Under the pieces are notes generated by a model. It saw only the letters and a list, made by a program, of their open reading frames with translations, searched no databases and had not been told where the DNA came from. This document shows positions 50,381 through 58,318 of a stretch of DNA of 64,000 nt, piece after piece. The stretch spans positions 1-64,000 of the forward strand of contig CABUQZ010000004.1 in assembly GCA_902493795.1 (NCBI GenBank). Direction: 5' to 3'. This stretch comes from an uncultured Clostridium sp. (GTDB taxonomy: Bacteria; Bacillota_I; Bacilli_A; RF39; UBA660). The stretch's first letter is position 1, and every line of letters begins with the position of its first letter. The position numbers were made by a program, and so were the translations under genes.

Positions 50381-51049
50381 ATGGAAGACTTATTTGAATT
50401 ATTAAAAATTAAACCAAAAGAATTAAAAAATTATACTACTGCATTTTCTCATTCTTCTTATGTAAATGAGAATCATTTAAAAAGTGATTATGAACGTTTA
50501 GAGTTTTTAGGAGATGCTGTTTTAGAGCTTGTTATGAGCGATTATTTGTATAAGAGCATGCACGTTAAAGAAGGGGATATGACTAAATTAAGAGCAAGTT
50601 ATGTCTGTGAAAACGCGCTATACGAGTATTCTTTAGGACTTAATCTTAGTAAATACATTAAAGTAGGTCATGGAGAAGAGCAAGATGGTGGAAGATTTAA
50701 AAAAGTAATTATGGCTGATATTTTTGAAGCTTTAATGGGAGCAATCTATCTTGATTTAGGTTTTGATGTTGTAAAGAAAGTTATTCTAGATATTACAGTT
50801 CCTTATATAGAAGATCCTAAGGTAGTTTTTTTTAGTGATTATAAAAGTGCTCTACAAGAATTTGTTCAAACAGAGCAAAGAACGCTTGTCTATGAAGTTG
50901 TTAATGAAACTGGCCCTGCTCACAACAAAGAGTTTACTATAAATGTTATGATAGATGACATAGTTTATGGAACAGGAATAGCAGGAAGTAAAAAAGAGGC
51001 AGAACAAGAAGCAGCACATGACGCACTTTTAAAACTTGCAATTAAGTGA
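50381..51049 (+). CDS. rnc: Ribonuclease III
   Basis: 222 residues. The catalytic signature ERLEFLGDAVLEL and the second acidic box DIFEALMGAIYLD are intact, followed by a C-terminal double-stranded RNA-binding domain (about 152-220) with SKKEAEQEAAHDALLKL. It cuts double-stranded RNA, including rRNA precursors. ATG 50381 follows GGTGATAA; ATG 50369 would add four residues. An RNase J-family gene follows 73 bp downstream. Confidence 0.96.
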   Translation: MEDLFELLKIKPKELKNYTTAFSHSSYVNENHLKSDYERLEFLGDAVLELVMSDYLYKSMHVKEGDMTKLRASYVCENALYEYSLGLNLSKYIKVGHGEEQDGGRFKKVIMADIFEALMGAIYLDLGFDVVKKVILDITVPYIEDPKVVFFSDYKSALQEFVQTEQRTLVYEVVNETGPAHNKEFTINVMIDDIVYGTGIAGSKKEAEQEAAHDALLKLAIK

Positions 51050-51122
51050 TTGAATTTTTAAACTTTATTTGCTATAATGAGGAACGTATTTTCCTAATAA
51101 ATAAAAGAAAGGAGATTAAATT

Positions 51123-52778
51123 TTGAGTAAAATAAGAATATTTAGTCTAGGAGGACTAAATGAAACTGGTAAAAATATGTATGTTGTAGATGTAGACGAT
51201 AATATATTTGTATTTGATGCCGGTCTTAAGTATGCAACTGACAAGATGTTAGGAGTTGACTACATCTTACCAGATTATAATTATATTAAAGAAAATAAAA
51301 ATAAAGTTAAAGGAGTATTTTTAACTCACGGTCATGATAGTAACATGGGAGCAATGGCAGATATTTTGTATGATATACCTGATTTACCTGTTTATGCTAC
51401 TAAGTTTACTATGAATATTTTAAAAGAAGAGTTACTAGAAAGTAATGTTACTGCAACTAACTTAAAGGAAATAAGACCACATTCTAAATTGACATTTGGA
51501 GATTTAATCGTATTTCCAATAAGTGTAACTCATTCAATTCCAGATTCAGTGTGTTTCGTATTATACACTCATGATGGAGCAATCGTATACACTGGGGACT
51601 TTGTTTTCGATTCGACAATGATGGGTAACTATAAAACTGATATTGGAAAACTAGCTTATGTTGGAAAACAAGGAGTATTATGTCTTCTATGTGAATCAAT
51701 ATATGCCGAAAAAGAAGGACACACAAGTCCTAATAATAGAGTATCAGGTTTTATAAGAGATGTTTTAGCAAAAAACGAAGATAGAATTATCTGTACTATA
51801 ATGTCAGCTCATATATATAGAATTCAAGAAATATTTAATGAAGTATTAAAAACAAAAAGAAAAGTCGTTATAATGGGTAAAAATCTTCAAAATATTATTA
51901 AGAAAGCAATGGATGAAGGTTATTTAGAGTTTGATAAATCAAGAATTGGAGACTTAACAAACGTAAACGACAAAAACGTTGTAATACTAATATCTGATGA
52001 AAAAGAAAAACCATTTATGAACCTTGAAAGAATACTAAGAGGATTTGATAAATATGTTAAATTAAAAGATACAGATACAATCTTTTTAACTGAACCTCCA
52101 TATGAAGGAATAGAAAAAAGAACAGCTCTTATTATGGATGAAATAGCTAAAAAAGATGTAAATGCTATAAGCTTAGATGCCAAAAAACATTTATTACATC
52201 ACTCATCAAGAGAAGACTTAATGCTAATGATTAACTTGATGAATCCAAAATACTATTTCCCTGTAAAAGGAGAATATCGTCATCAAGTTAAAAATGCTGA
52301 AATAGCAGAAAGATTAGGAATACCTAAAGAAAATATAATATTAAAATTAAATGGGGATGTTGCAACATTTATCGATGGAACTTTACAAATGGACTCATTT
52401 GAACATATTCCAGTAGATGAAATATTAATTGACGGAAAAAGTCAAGGAGATATTGGAGAACTAGTATTAAAAGATCGTGAAATGCTTGGAGAGTCTGGTA
52501 TCGTAATCGTAAGCTGTACTTTAAATAAACAAACAAAAGAAATATTAGCAGGCCCAGAAATCTTAACAAGAGGATTTGTATATGTTAAAGAAAGTACAGA
52601 TTTAATTAAAGAAACTGAAGAAATATGCTTAGAAGTAATAAAAAGTAATATCGAACAGGATGCAAAAAAAGTTGATTATACAAAGATAAAAAATGATGTA
52701 AGAGAAAAATTAGGAAGATATTTTTATAAAGAAACTGAATGCAAACCGATGATAATTACTGTTATTCAAGAAGTATAA
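51123..52778 (+). CDS. rnjB: RNase J2-like protein with degenerate active site
   Basis: 551 residues with the full RNase J layout: metallo-beta-lactamase, beta-CASP and C-terminal domains. The metal motif, HGHEDH in active enzymes, reads HGHDSN (His69, His71 kept; Ser73 and Asn74 replace Asp and His). SDST becomes CESI, and the late PVHGEYR is PVKGEYR. VTHSIPDS and GDFVFD are kept. B. subtilis and S. aureus RNase J2 show comparable loss and act mainly as partners of RNase J1. TTG 51123 is preceded by AAAGGAGATTAAAT. An active J1 should be elsewhere in the genome. Confidence 0.85.
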   Translation: MSKIRIFSLGGLNETGKNMYVVDVDDNIFVFDAGLKYATDKMLGVDYILPDYNYIKENKNKVKGVFLTHGHDSNMGAMADILYDIPDLPVYATKFTMNILKEELLESNVTATNLKEIRPHSKLTFGDLIVFPISVTHSIPDSVCFVLYTHDGAIVYTGDFVFDSTMMGNYKTDIGKLAYVGKQGVLCLLCESIYAEKEGHTSPNNRVSGFIRDVLAKNEDRIICTIMSAHIYRIQEIFNEVLKTKRKVVIMGKNLQNIIKKAMDEGYLEFDKSRIGDLTNVNDKNVVILISDEKEKPFMNLERILRGFDKYVKLKDTDTIFLTEPPYEGIEKRTALIMDEIAKKDVNAISLDAKKHLLHHSSREDLMLMINLMNPKYYFPVKGEYRHQVKNAEIAERLGIPKENIILKLNGDVATFIDGTLQMDSFEHIPVDEILIDGKSQGDIGELVLKDREMLGESGIVIVSCTLNKQTKEILAGPEILTRGFVYVKESTDLIKETEEICLEVIKSNIEQDAKKVDYTKIKNDVREKLGRYFYKETECKPMIITVIQEV

Positions 52779-52782
52779 AGGT

Positions 52783-52816
52783 AAGTAGGCTATATGCCTG
52801 CTTATTTACTTTTTAA
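52783..52816 (+). terminator. Terminator of the RNase J-family gene
   Basis: AAGTAGGC-TATAT-GCCTGCTT stem with one G-T pair, followed by a T-rich stretch. Confidence 0.7.
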
Positions 52817-52833
52817 GTAAAATATGGTATAAT
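52805..52833 (+). promoter_or_regulatory. Promoter of the small membrane gene
   Basis: TTTACT (52805-52810), 17 bp, TATAAT (52828-52833) with TGG extended -10. It overlaps the T-rich tail of the terminator. Confidence 0.65.
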
Positions 52834-52862
52834 ATTGCAGAATTTGAGGGGGAATAGTAGTT

Positions 52863-53153
52863 ATGAAAGATAAAGAGAAAAAAGAAAAAGAAAGACTTAC
52901 AAGAAACATAAATTATATAACTCTTGATGCTAAAAAAATAGATATTAAAAGAGAAATAGTATTAAGAAGTGCAAGGTTTGGTGCAGTTGTCATAACAGGA
53001 GCATTCTTTATAGCATTAGGTGATAATCTTTTAGATAAACTAATTTTAGCAACACCATACGCCATGCTTGGAGGAAAAGAATTACAAACAATAGATGAAC
53101 AAAGATATAAATTAAAATGTATAAATCAAGAAATAAAAAGTCTAAAAAGGTAA
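52863..53153 (+). CDS. Unknown small membrane-associated protein
   Basis: 96 residues. A charged N-terminus with heptad-like Lys/Glu/Arg pattern, one weakly hydrophobic segment (about 39-68, FGAVVITGAFFIALGDNLL then ILATPYAMLGG) and a charged C-terminal helix. No family recognised. A well-formed promoter and ribosome site (GAGGGGGAA) show that it is a real gene. Confidence 0.6.
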   Translation: MKDKEKKEKERLTRNINYITLDAKKIDIKREIVLRSARFGAVVITGAFFIALGDNLLDKLILATPYAMLGGKELQTIDEQRYKLKCINQEIKSLKR

Positions 53154-53180
53154 TATATTAGTAAAAAAAATATATTTTTG

Positions 53181-53209
53181 TTGAAAATGTAAAATAGTTA
53201 TGTTATAAT
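53181..53209 (+). promoter_or_regulatory. Promoter of rpsU
   Basis: TTGAAA (53181-53186), 17 bp, TATAAT (53204-53209), with TGT extended -10. Confidence 0.85.
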
Positions 53210-53242
53210 TTTAGTAGTTAGTGACGGAAGGAGGGAAGAAAA

Positions 53243-53443
53243 ATGGCACAAGTACAAGTAGCCGTAAAAAATGGAAATTTGGATCTAGCTTTAAGAAGAC
53301 TAAAACAAAAATTGGCAAGAGAGTCTGTCCCTTCTGAATGCAAGAAAAGAGAATTTGCAGTAAAACCTGGAGATAAACGTAGAGAAGCTAAAAAAGCTGG
53401 AATAAAAAATGCACAAAAAAGAAATAGACAAAATAGAGACTAG
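53243..53443 (+). CDS. rpsU: 30S ribosomal protein S21
   Basis: 66 residues. VAVKNGNLDLALRRLKQKLA matches the S21 core (usually VRKNESLEDALRRFKR), and a very basic tail follows. S21 lies near the anti-Shine-Dalgarno end of 16S rRNA. The insertion ESVPSECKKREFAVKPGDKR shows the normal S21 linker. Strong ribosome site GGAAGGAGGGAAG. rpsU followed by yqeY is the conserved Bacillota order. Confidence 0.93.
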   Translation: MAQVQVAVKNGNLDLALRRLKQKLARESVPSECKKREFAVKPGDKRREAKKAGIKNAQKRNRQNRD

Positions 53444-53460
53444 TTACTAGTCTTTTTTTT
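53437..53460 (+). terminator. rpsU terminator
   Basis: AGACTAG-TTA-CTAGTCT stem containing the rpsU stop codon, then a long T-run whose last two bases begin the next promoter. Confidence 0.85.
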
Positions 53461-53487
53461 GACAAAAAATAAAACATCACGTATAAT
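53459..53487 (+). promoter_or_regulatory. Promoter of yqeY
   Basis: TTGACA (53459-53464), 17 bp, TATAAT (53482-53487): perfect hexamers and spacing. The first two T of the -35 are the end of the rpsU terminator T-run. Confidence 0.9.
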
Positions 53488-53507
53488 TTCTATATGGAGA
53501 TGATATT

Positions 53508-53951
53508 ATGTACGAAAGAATAAAAACAGATATAGTTGCAGCAATGAAAGAAAAAGATATGTTAAAGTTACAAACTTTAAGAGGAATTAAAGGTGATACA
53601 GATAAAGAACATATCGATAAAAAAGTAGAAATAACAGATGACTTAGTTTTAACTATGATATCTCGTGGAATTAAATCAAGAAAAGAATCAATAACTGAAT
53701 TTGAAAAAGGAAATAGACAAGATTTAATAGATAAAACAGAAGAAGAAATAAAACTATTACAAACATATCTTCCAGAACAAATGACAGAAGAAGAATTAAG
53801 CAAAACAATTGATGAAGTATTTGAAAAAGTAAAACCACAAAGTGAAAAAGATATGGGTCAAATCATGAAAGAACTAACTCCTTTAGTAAAAGGAAAAGCT
53901 GATATGAAAGAAGTAAGTACTAAAATAAAAGAAAAATTAAGTAATCTATAA
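53508..53951 (+). CDS. yqeY: GatB/YqeY domain protein
   Basis: 147 residues, the full YqeY family length. Typical blocks are MKEKDMLKLQTLRGIKGD, IKSRKESITEFEKGNRQDL, LQTYLPEQMTEEEL and MGQIMKELTPLVKGKADM. The fold is the helical tail of GatB that contacts tRNA, but freestanding YqeY has no proven function. Neighbouring rpsU and the yqfCD genes match the B. subtilis order. Its leader is only about 15 nt. Confidence 0.93.
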   Translation: MYERIKTDIVAAMKEKDMLKLQTLRGIKGDTDKEHIDKKVEITDDLVLTMISRGIKSRKESITEFEKGNRQDLIDKTEEEIKLLQTYLPEQMTEEELSKTIDEVFEKVKPQSEKDMGQIMKELTPLVKGKADMKEVSTKIKEKLSNL

Positions 53952-53972
53952 AAGCTCAAGTGAGCTTTTTTT
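53951..53972 (+). terminator. yqeY terminator
   Basis: AAAGCTC-AAGT-GAGCTTT stem followed by T residues. Confidence 0.85.
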
Positions 53973-54017
53973 AGTTCTTTTTTTATAAAACATTAATATT
54001 TTTTATTAGGTGATATC

Positions 54018-54254
54018 ATGTTAAGTAGCATAAATAAAATAATAAAAAATGACGAATTTACAATAAATATATGGAATAAATATGTATGTATTAATAATTT
54101 TACAGCAATTATCACGCTTGAAAGCAACAATGTAATTTTACTAAATAAAGACAAAAGAATAGTAATAAATGGTAATAATATATCGATAAATAAACTACTA
54201 GATAATGAAATATTACTATCAGGAGATGTTACATCAATAAAGATAGGAGATTAA
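54018..54254 (+). CDS. yqfC: YqfC/YabP-type sporulation-related protein
   Basis: 78 residues of beta-strand repeats (KYVCINNFTAIITLESNNVI, IVINGNNISI, ILLSGDVTSIKI) in the pattern of YqfC/YabP. The next gene, 1 bp away, is yqfD, its constant partner. In B. subtilis both are sporulation genes of the sigma-E regulon that work at the forespore membrane. The organism's ability to sporulate is unknown; a non-sporulation envelope role is possible. Confidence 0.78.
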   Translation: MLSSINKIIKNDEFTINIWNKYVCINNFTAIITLESNNVILLNKDKRIVINGNNISINKLLDNEILLSGDVTSIKIGD

Positions 54255-54255
54255 A

Positions 54256-55431
54256 ATGTTTAACAATTATTATTTAGTAAGAATTAAAGGACATGATATA
54301 AAATCATTTATAAGAAATCTTCATAAAAAAAGAATAAATTTAAATGAACTTAAAATATATGAAAAAGAGTTTTATGCTAAATTAAATCAAAAAGACTTCG
54401 ATAAATTAAAGGAAATAAAGACAAGTTATGAAATTGAAGTAATAAAAAAATATGGAGTGGTACATTATAAAGAAGTAATAAAAAATAATATTATCTTTTT
54501 GATAAGTATTTTTATAAGTATACTTATTCTTTTAATTCTAGAAAACATGATATTTGAAGTTGAAATAGTAACAAATGATTCCAAAATTAGAAAAATATTA
54601 AATGAAGAACTAGAAAAATACGATATTGAAAAATACAAGTTAGTAAAGTCTTATAACACAATACAGGAAATAAAAAGCAAGATACTAGAAAATAATAAAG
54701 ATAACATTGAATATATCGAAATAGAAAGAATAGGAACAAAATATGTAATAAGAGTAGAAAAAAGAATAATAAATAATCTTACTAAAGAAAACAAAATAAG
54801 ACATGTAGTAGCATCTAAAAATGGAATAATTAAAAAAATAGAAGCAGATAAAGGGGAAATACTAACTAAAGTAAATGACTATGTAGCAAAAGGAGATATC
54901 TTAATTAGTGGAGAAATACATAAAGGAGAAGATGTTCTAGATAATACTAGTGCGGATGGAAAAATTTATGCAGAAGTATGGTACAAAGTAAAAGTAACTA
55001 TTCCTATAAAATACTATGAAGAAAAGAAAACAGGAAAAAGTGAAAACATAATAAGTATAAATATATTAGATTATAATTTAAATCTTTTTGAAAAAGAAAA
55101 ATATAAAGATAAAAAAGAAAAAGAAATTATTCTTTTTAGTGATTTCTTTAATCTTTTTAAGATTTCTTATAAAAATTTAGAAGAATTAGAAGTAAATGAC
55201 TCGATTAATCTAATTACATCAGAAAACACAGCTGTTAAATATGCAAGAGAAAAAATAATTAGTCAATTAAGTGACGAAGAATACATAATATCTCAAAAAA
55301 AATTGAAAACAACCCTAAATGATAGTACAATTAAAGTAGAAGTATTCTTTAAAGTATATGAAAATATAACTGATTACAAGTATTATGAAGTAAATAAAGA
55401 AAGAAATAAGGAAGAAAATAAAGGAGAGTGA
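54256..55431 (+). CDS. yqfD: Sporulation protein YqfD (SpoIV-related)
   Basis: 391 residues. An N-terminal alpha/beta part (1-75), one membrane span (about 77-97), then a large outward domain with KNGIIKKIEADKGEILTKVN and YVAKGDILISGEI, the signature segments of YqfD. The C-terminal region ends in a Lys/Glu-rich tail. YqfD co-occurs with YqfC across spore formers. phoH and yqfF, usually next, are missing here, and a VanZ-family gene takes their place. The gene overlaps nothing but is surely co-transcribed with yqfC. Confidence 0.85.
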   Translation: MFNNYYLVRIKGHDIKSFIRNLHKKRINLNELKIYEKEFYAKLNQKDFDKLKEIKTSYEIEVIKKYGVVHYKEVIKNNIIFLISIFISILILLILENMIFEVEIVTNDSKIRKILNEELEKYDIEKYKLVKSYNTIQEIKSKILENNKDNIEYIEIERIGTKYVIRVEKRIINNLTKENKIRHVVASKNGIIKKIEADKGEILTKVNDYVAKGDILISGEIHKGEDVLDNTSADGKIYAEVWYKVKVTIPIKYYEEKKTGKSENIISINILDYNLNLFEKEKYKDKKEKEIILFSDFFNLFKISYKNLEELEVNDSINLITSENTAVKYAREKIISQLSDEEYIISQKKLKTTLNDSTIKVEVFFKVYENITDYKYYEVNKERNKEENKGE

Positions 55432-55435
55432 TTTG

Positions 55436-56050
55436 ATGATAGAACCTCTATATGATAAATTTAAATATTTTTTATCTTTAACCTGGCCAATAGTATTTGT
55501 GACTTTAATAATACTAATATCATTTAGAGTGTCTTATTTATATCAATCACACAAAAAAGTAGTAATATATAAAGAAATTTTGCTTTTCTTCTTTGCCTTT
55601 TATTTACTATGCTTATTTCAAATTGTAGCATCAACTGACCCATTAACTCCTGATGGAAGTAATTTTATTCCATTTCAAGAAATAACAAGATATAAACTAT
55701 TTAGTAAGTTATTTATAAGAAACATAATAGGAAACGTATTAATATTCTTGCCATATGGTTACTTCATAGGTAAGTATTTTACTCATAAAAGTAAAATACT
55801 AAGTATCTTTTTAGTTTTACTAGCATCTGTTTCTATTGAGTTTACTCAGTTATATATTGGACGAGTATTTGATGTAGATGACATAATTTTAAATGTAATT
55901 GGAGGAACATTTGGATATTTAATATATCTTTCTTTTGAAAAAATTTATTCTATGTTACCTAAAGTATTTAAAAGTGAAACATTTTTAAATATAATATTTA
56001 TTATTATGTTAATTTTGTTTATAATATTTATATTGTTTTTGCTTATTTAG
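55436..56050 (+). CDS. VanZ-family membrane protein
   Basis: 204 residues with five to six spans. The family core is visible: NFIPFQEITRY, NIIGNVLIFLPYGYFIG, VSIEFTQLYIGRVFDVDDIILNVIGG and FGYLIYL. VanZ-like proteins are linked with low-level glycopeptide tolerance, but most are of unknown function. ATG 55436 is chosen over the TTG at 55433 because AAGGAG fits it better. Its position between yqfD and ybeY, where phoH and yqfF normally stand, is unusual. Confidence 0.9.
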   Translation: MIEPLYDKFKYFLSLTWPIVFVTLIILISFRVSYLYQSHKKVVIYKEILLFFFAFYLLCLFQIVASTDPLTPDGSNFIPFQEITRYKLFSKLFIRNIIGNVLIFLPYGYFIGKYFTHKSKILSIFLVLLASVSIEFTQLYIGRVFDVDDIILNVIGGTFGYLIYLSFEKIYSMLPKVFKSETFLNIIFIIMLILFIIFILFLLI

Positions 56051-56058
56051 GAGGAAGT

Positions 56059-56502
56059 ATGAATATAGATGTAGTAAATCTTCTAGATGAAAAAATTGAT
56101 GAACTAGAAGAGTTAAAAGAATTTTTATATAAGGTATGTGAAGATGAAAAACTAGATAACGTAATTTTTAACGTTATTATAGTAGACGATAAGGAAATTC
56201 ATAAGATTAATAAAGAATATAGAAACATTGATAGACCAACAGATGTAATAAGTTTTGCACTAGAAGACGATAATACATTTAATAGAGAAGATATAAGAGT
56301 TCTAGGAGATATTTATATATCAATAGATCACGTTAGAAGTCAAAGTAAAGAATATGGTCATTCTTTTAAAAGAGAACTATTCTTCTTAGCAGTACATGGA
56401 CTTCTTCATTTACTAGGATATGACCACATGAAAGAAGAAGATGAAAAAGTAATGTTTGCAAAACAAGAGGAGGTACTATCAAGATATGGAATCACAAGGT
56501 AA
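56059..56502 (+). CDS. ybeY: Endoribonuclease YbeY
   Basis: 147 residues. The zinc motif HGLLHLLGYDH with its three His is intact, and RPTDVISFALE and VLGDIYISIDHVR precede it. YbeY is a single-strand endoribonuclease needed for 16S rRNA maturation and ribosome quality control. It has an AGGAGG site and overlaps dgkA by 17 bp. Position upstream of dgkA-cdd-era is conserved. Confidence 0.95.
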   Translation: MNIDVVNLLDEKIDELEELKEFLYKVCEDEKLDNVIFNVIIVDDKEIHKINKEYRNIDRPTDVISFALEDDNTFNREDIRVLGDIYISIDHVRSQSKEYGHSFKRELFFLAVHGLLHLLGYDHMKEEDEKVMFAKQEEVLSRYGITR

Positions 56503-56869
56503 AAACTTTAAAAGTAAAAATATATTTGATAGTTTTAATCATGCTTTTCAAGGAATGGTTTATGGCTTTAAGACCACAAAAAACTTATGGGTTGATTTAA
56601 TTGCTGCGATTATCACAGTTATAATGGGATTTGTCTTTAAAATAACTACAACAGAATGGTTATCAGTAATAATCTGTATTGGGCTAGTGATGGCTCTTGA
56701 ACTTGCAAACACAGCAATTGAAGAAGCAGTAAACCTTGCCATGCCAAAAATTCATCCAGTAGCTAAAATAAGTAAAGATGTAGCAGCAGGTGCAGTTCTT
56801 TTTTCTGCTTTGATATCAGTAGCAGTTGGATGTGTAATATTTATACCAAAAATAATTGAATTGTTTTAG
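56486..56869 (+). CDS. dgkA: Undecaprenol/diacylglycerol kinase
   Basis: 127 residues with three membrane spans. ELANTAIEEAVNL is the catalytic signature of the prokaryotic DgkA family. Bacillota members phosphorylate undecaprenol, recycling the wall-precursor lipid carrier. ATG 56486 follows AGGAGG and overlaps the end of ybeY; an earlier ATG at 56456 would enlarge the overlap. Confidence 0.93.
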   Translation: MESQGKNFKSKNIFDSFNHAFQGMVYGFKTTKNLWVDLIAAIITVIMGFVFKITTTEWLSVIICIGLVMALELANTAIEEAVNLAMPKIHPVAKISKDVAAGAVLFSALISVAVGCVIFIPKIIELF

Positions 56870-56877
56870 GAGGAGTT

Positions 56878-57264
56878 ATGAAGGAAAAATTAATAAAATT
56901 ATTAGATAATAGTTATTCACCATATTCCCATTTTAGAGTAAGTGCAATATGCAAAATGAAAGATGGAAAAGAGTTCAATGGAGTAAACGTTGAAAATTCA
57001 GCATATGGTTCATCAATTTGTGCAGAAAGAAGTGCAATATTAAGTGCGATAAGCAGTGGTTACAAAAGATATGATTTTCAAGAATTATATGTTATGTGTG
57101 ATAATAAAAAGATAGGAATGCCTTGTTTTGCATGTAGACAAGTTATATTAGAGCTATTTGATGAAGACGCAACAGTTATTTGTATGAATAATGAAGGAGA
57201 AGAGCTAAGATTTACTGTAAAAGATTTATGCCCATATCCATTTAATGATGAGGATTTAAAATGA
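56878..57264 (+). CDS. cdd: Cytidine deaminase
   Basis: 128 residues. Zinc and catalytic motifs NVENSAYGSSICAERSAI and PCFACRQVILE are complete, giving the homotetrameric Cdd type. It converts cytidine and deoxycytidine to uridine forms for salvage. The start follows TAGGAGG 8 bp after dgkA, and the stop overlaps the era start (ATGA). Confidence 0.96.
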   Translation: MKEKLIKLLDNSYSPYSHFRVSAICKMKDGKEFNGVNVENSAYGSSICAERSAILSAISSGYKRYDFQELYVMCDNKKIGMPCFACRQVILELFDEDATVICMNNEGEELRFTVKDLCPYPFNDEDLK

Positions 57265-58148
57265 AAAGTGGTTTTGTAAGTATAGTAGGAAGACCTAATG
57301 TAGGTAAAAGTACACTGTTAAACACTTTACTTGAAAGAAAAATAGCCATAACTTCAAATGTAAGTGGAACAACAAGAAATATAATTCAAGGAATATATAA
57401 CGATAGTGATTCACAAATTGTCTTTATTGACACACCAGGAATTCACAAGCCAGCAAATAAACTTGGAAGCATAATGAATAATGAAGCCTATCAAATGATA
57501 GATGAAGTAGATATAATACTTTTTTTAATCGATGTAACAAAGCCATTTGGAAAAGGTGATCAGTTCGTATTAAATAAAATAAAAGATCTAAATAAACCAG
57601 TAATATTAGTACTTAATAAAATTGATATTATCGATAAAAGAGAACTTTTAAAATTAATGGAAGAATATAGTAAACTATACGATTTTAAAGAAATAATTCC
57701 TGTTTCATCTCTAAAAAGTAATAATATAAACGATTTAATTGAAACAACTAAAAAGTATTTACCACGTGAAGGAATGTTATATGACGAAGATACAATAACT
57801 AATATAAGTAGAAACTTTTATATTGCAGAAGTAGTACGTGAAAAATTATTACGCCTTACAAAAGATGAAGTTCCTCACACTATAACTTGTGTTGTGGAGT
57901 CATTTGATGAATATGAAAAATATATTGAAATTGGTGTATTAATAATTGTAGATAGAGAAAATCTAAAGAAGATAATCATTGGTAAAAATGGATCAATGCT
58001 TAAAAAAGTTGGAATCTATGCAAGAAGTGACATCGAAGAATTTTTAGGAAAACAAGTTAACTTAAAAACTTACGTTAAAGTAATAGAAGAGTGGCGTGAA
58101 AAAGAAAAATATTTAAAAGAATTAGGTTTTTATGAATTAAAAGACTAA
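57261..58148 (+). CDS. era: Ribosome-assembly GTPase Era
   Basis: 295 residues. G1 GRPNVGKST, G2 in SGTTRN, G3 DTPGIHKP, G4 LNKIDI and G5 VSSLKSN are all present, followed by the KH domain (about 210-295) with IIVDRENLKKIIIGKNGSML. Era binds 16S rRNA and helps 30S maturation. The context cdd-era-yqzL-recO is the usual Bacillota order. Confidence 0.97.
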   Translation: MKSGFVSIVGRPNVGKSTLLNTLLERKIAITSNVSGTTRNIIQGIYNDSDSQIVFIDTPGIHKPANKLGSIMNNEAYQMIDEVDIILFLIDVTKPFGKGDQFVLNKIKDLNKPVILVLNKIDIIDKRELLKLMEEYSKLYDFKEIIPVSSLKSNNINDLIETTKKYLPREGMLYDEDTITNISRNFYIAEVVREKLLRLTKDEVPHTITCVVESFDEYEKYIEIGVLIIVDRENLKKIIIGKNGSMLKKVGIYARSDIEEFLGKQVNLKTYVKVIEEWREKEKYLKELGFYELKD

Positions 58149-58180
58149 AATATTACCATTATATAAATGGTGATATTTTT

Positions 58181-58318
58181 ATGGAAAAAATTCTATGGGA
58201 ACTATTTAAAAAAACAGGAGATATTAAGTATTATTTACTTATAAAAGAGCTTGGAAGTGAAGTAAATGAAAATAATAAAAGTAGAAGGCCTAGTAGTAGG
58301 AGAACAAAGCTACAGTGA
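58181..58318 (+). CDS. yqzL: YqzL-like small protein
   Basis: A 45-residue gene lying between era and recO and overlapping recO by 53 bp. The start MEKILWELFKKTGDIKYYLL followed by IKEL matches the YqzL family pattern (Trp, Phe, TG, then YLL-KEL). B. subtilis yqzL occupies the same place between era and recO. GGTGA lies seven bases before ATG 58181. The Arg/Ser-rich end (RRPSSRRTKLQ) arises from reading through the recO start in another frame and may not be conserved. Function unknown. Confidence 0.78.
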   Translation: MEKILWELFKKTGDIKYYLLIKELGSEVNENNKSRRPSSRRTKLQ

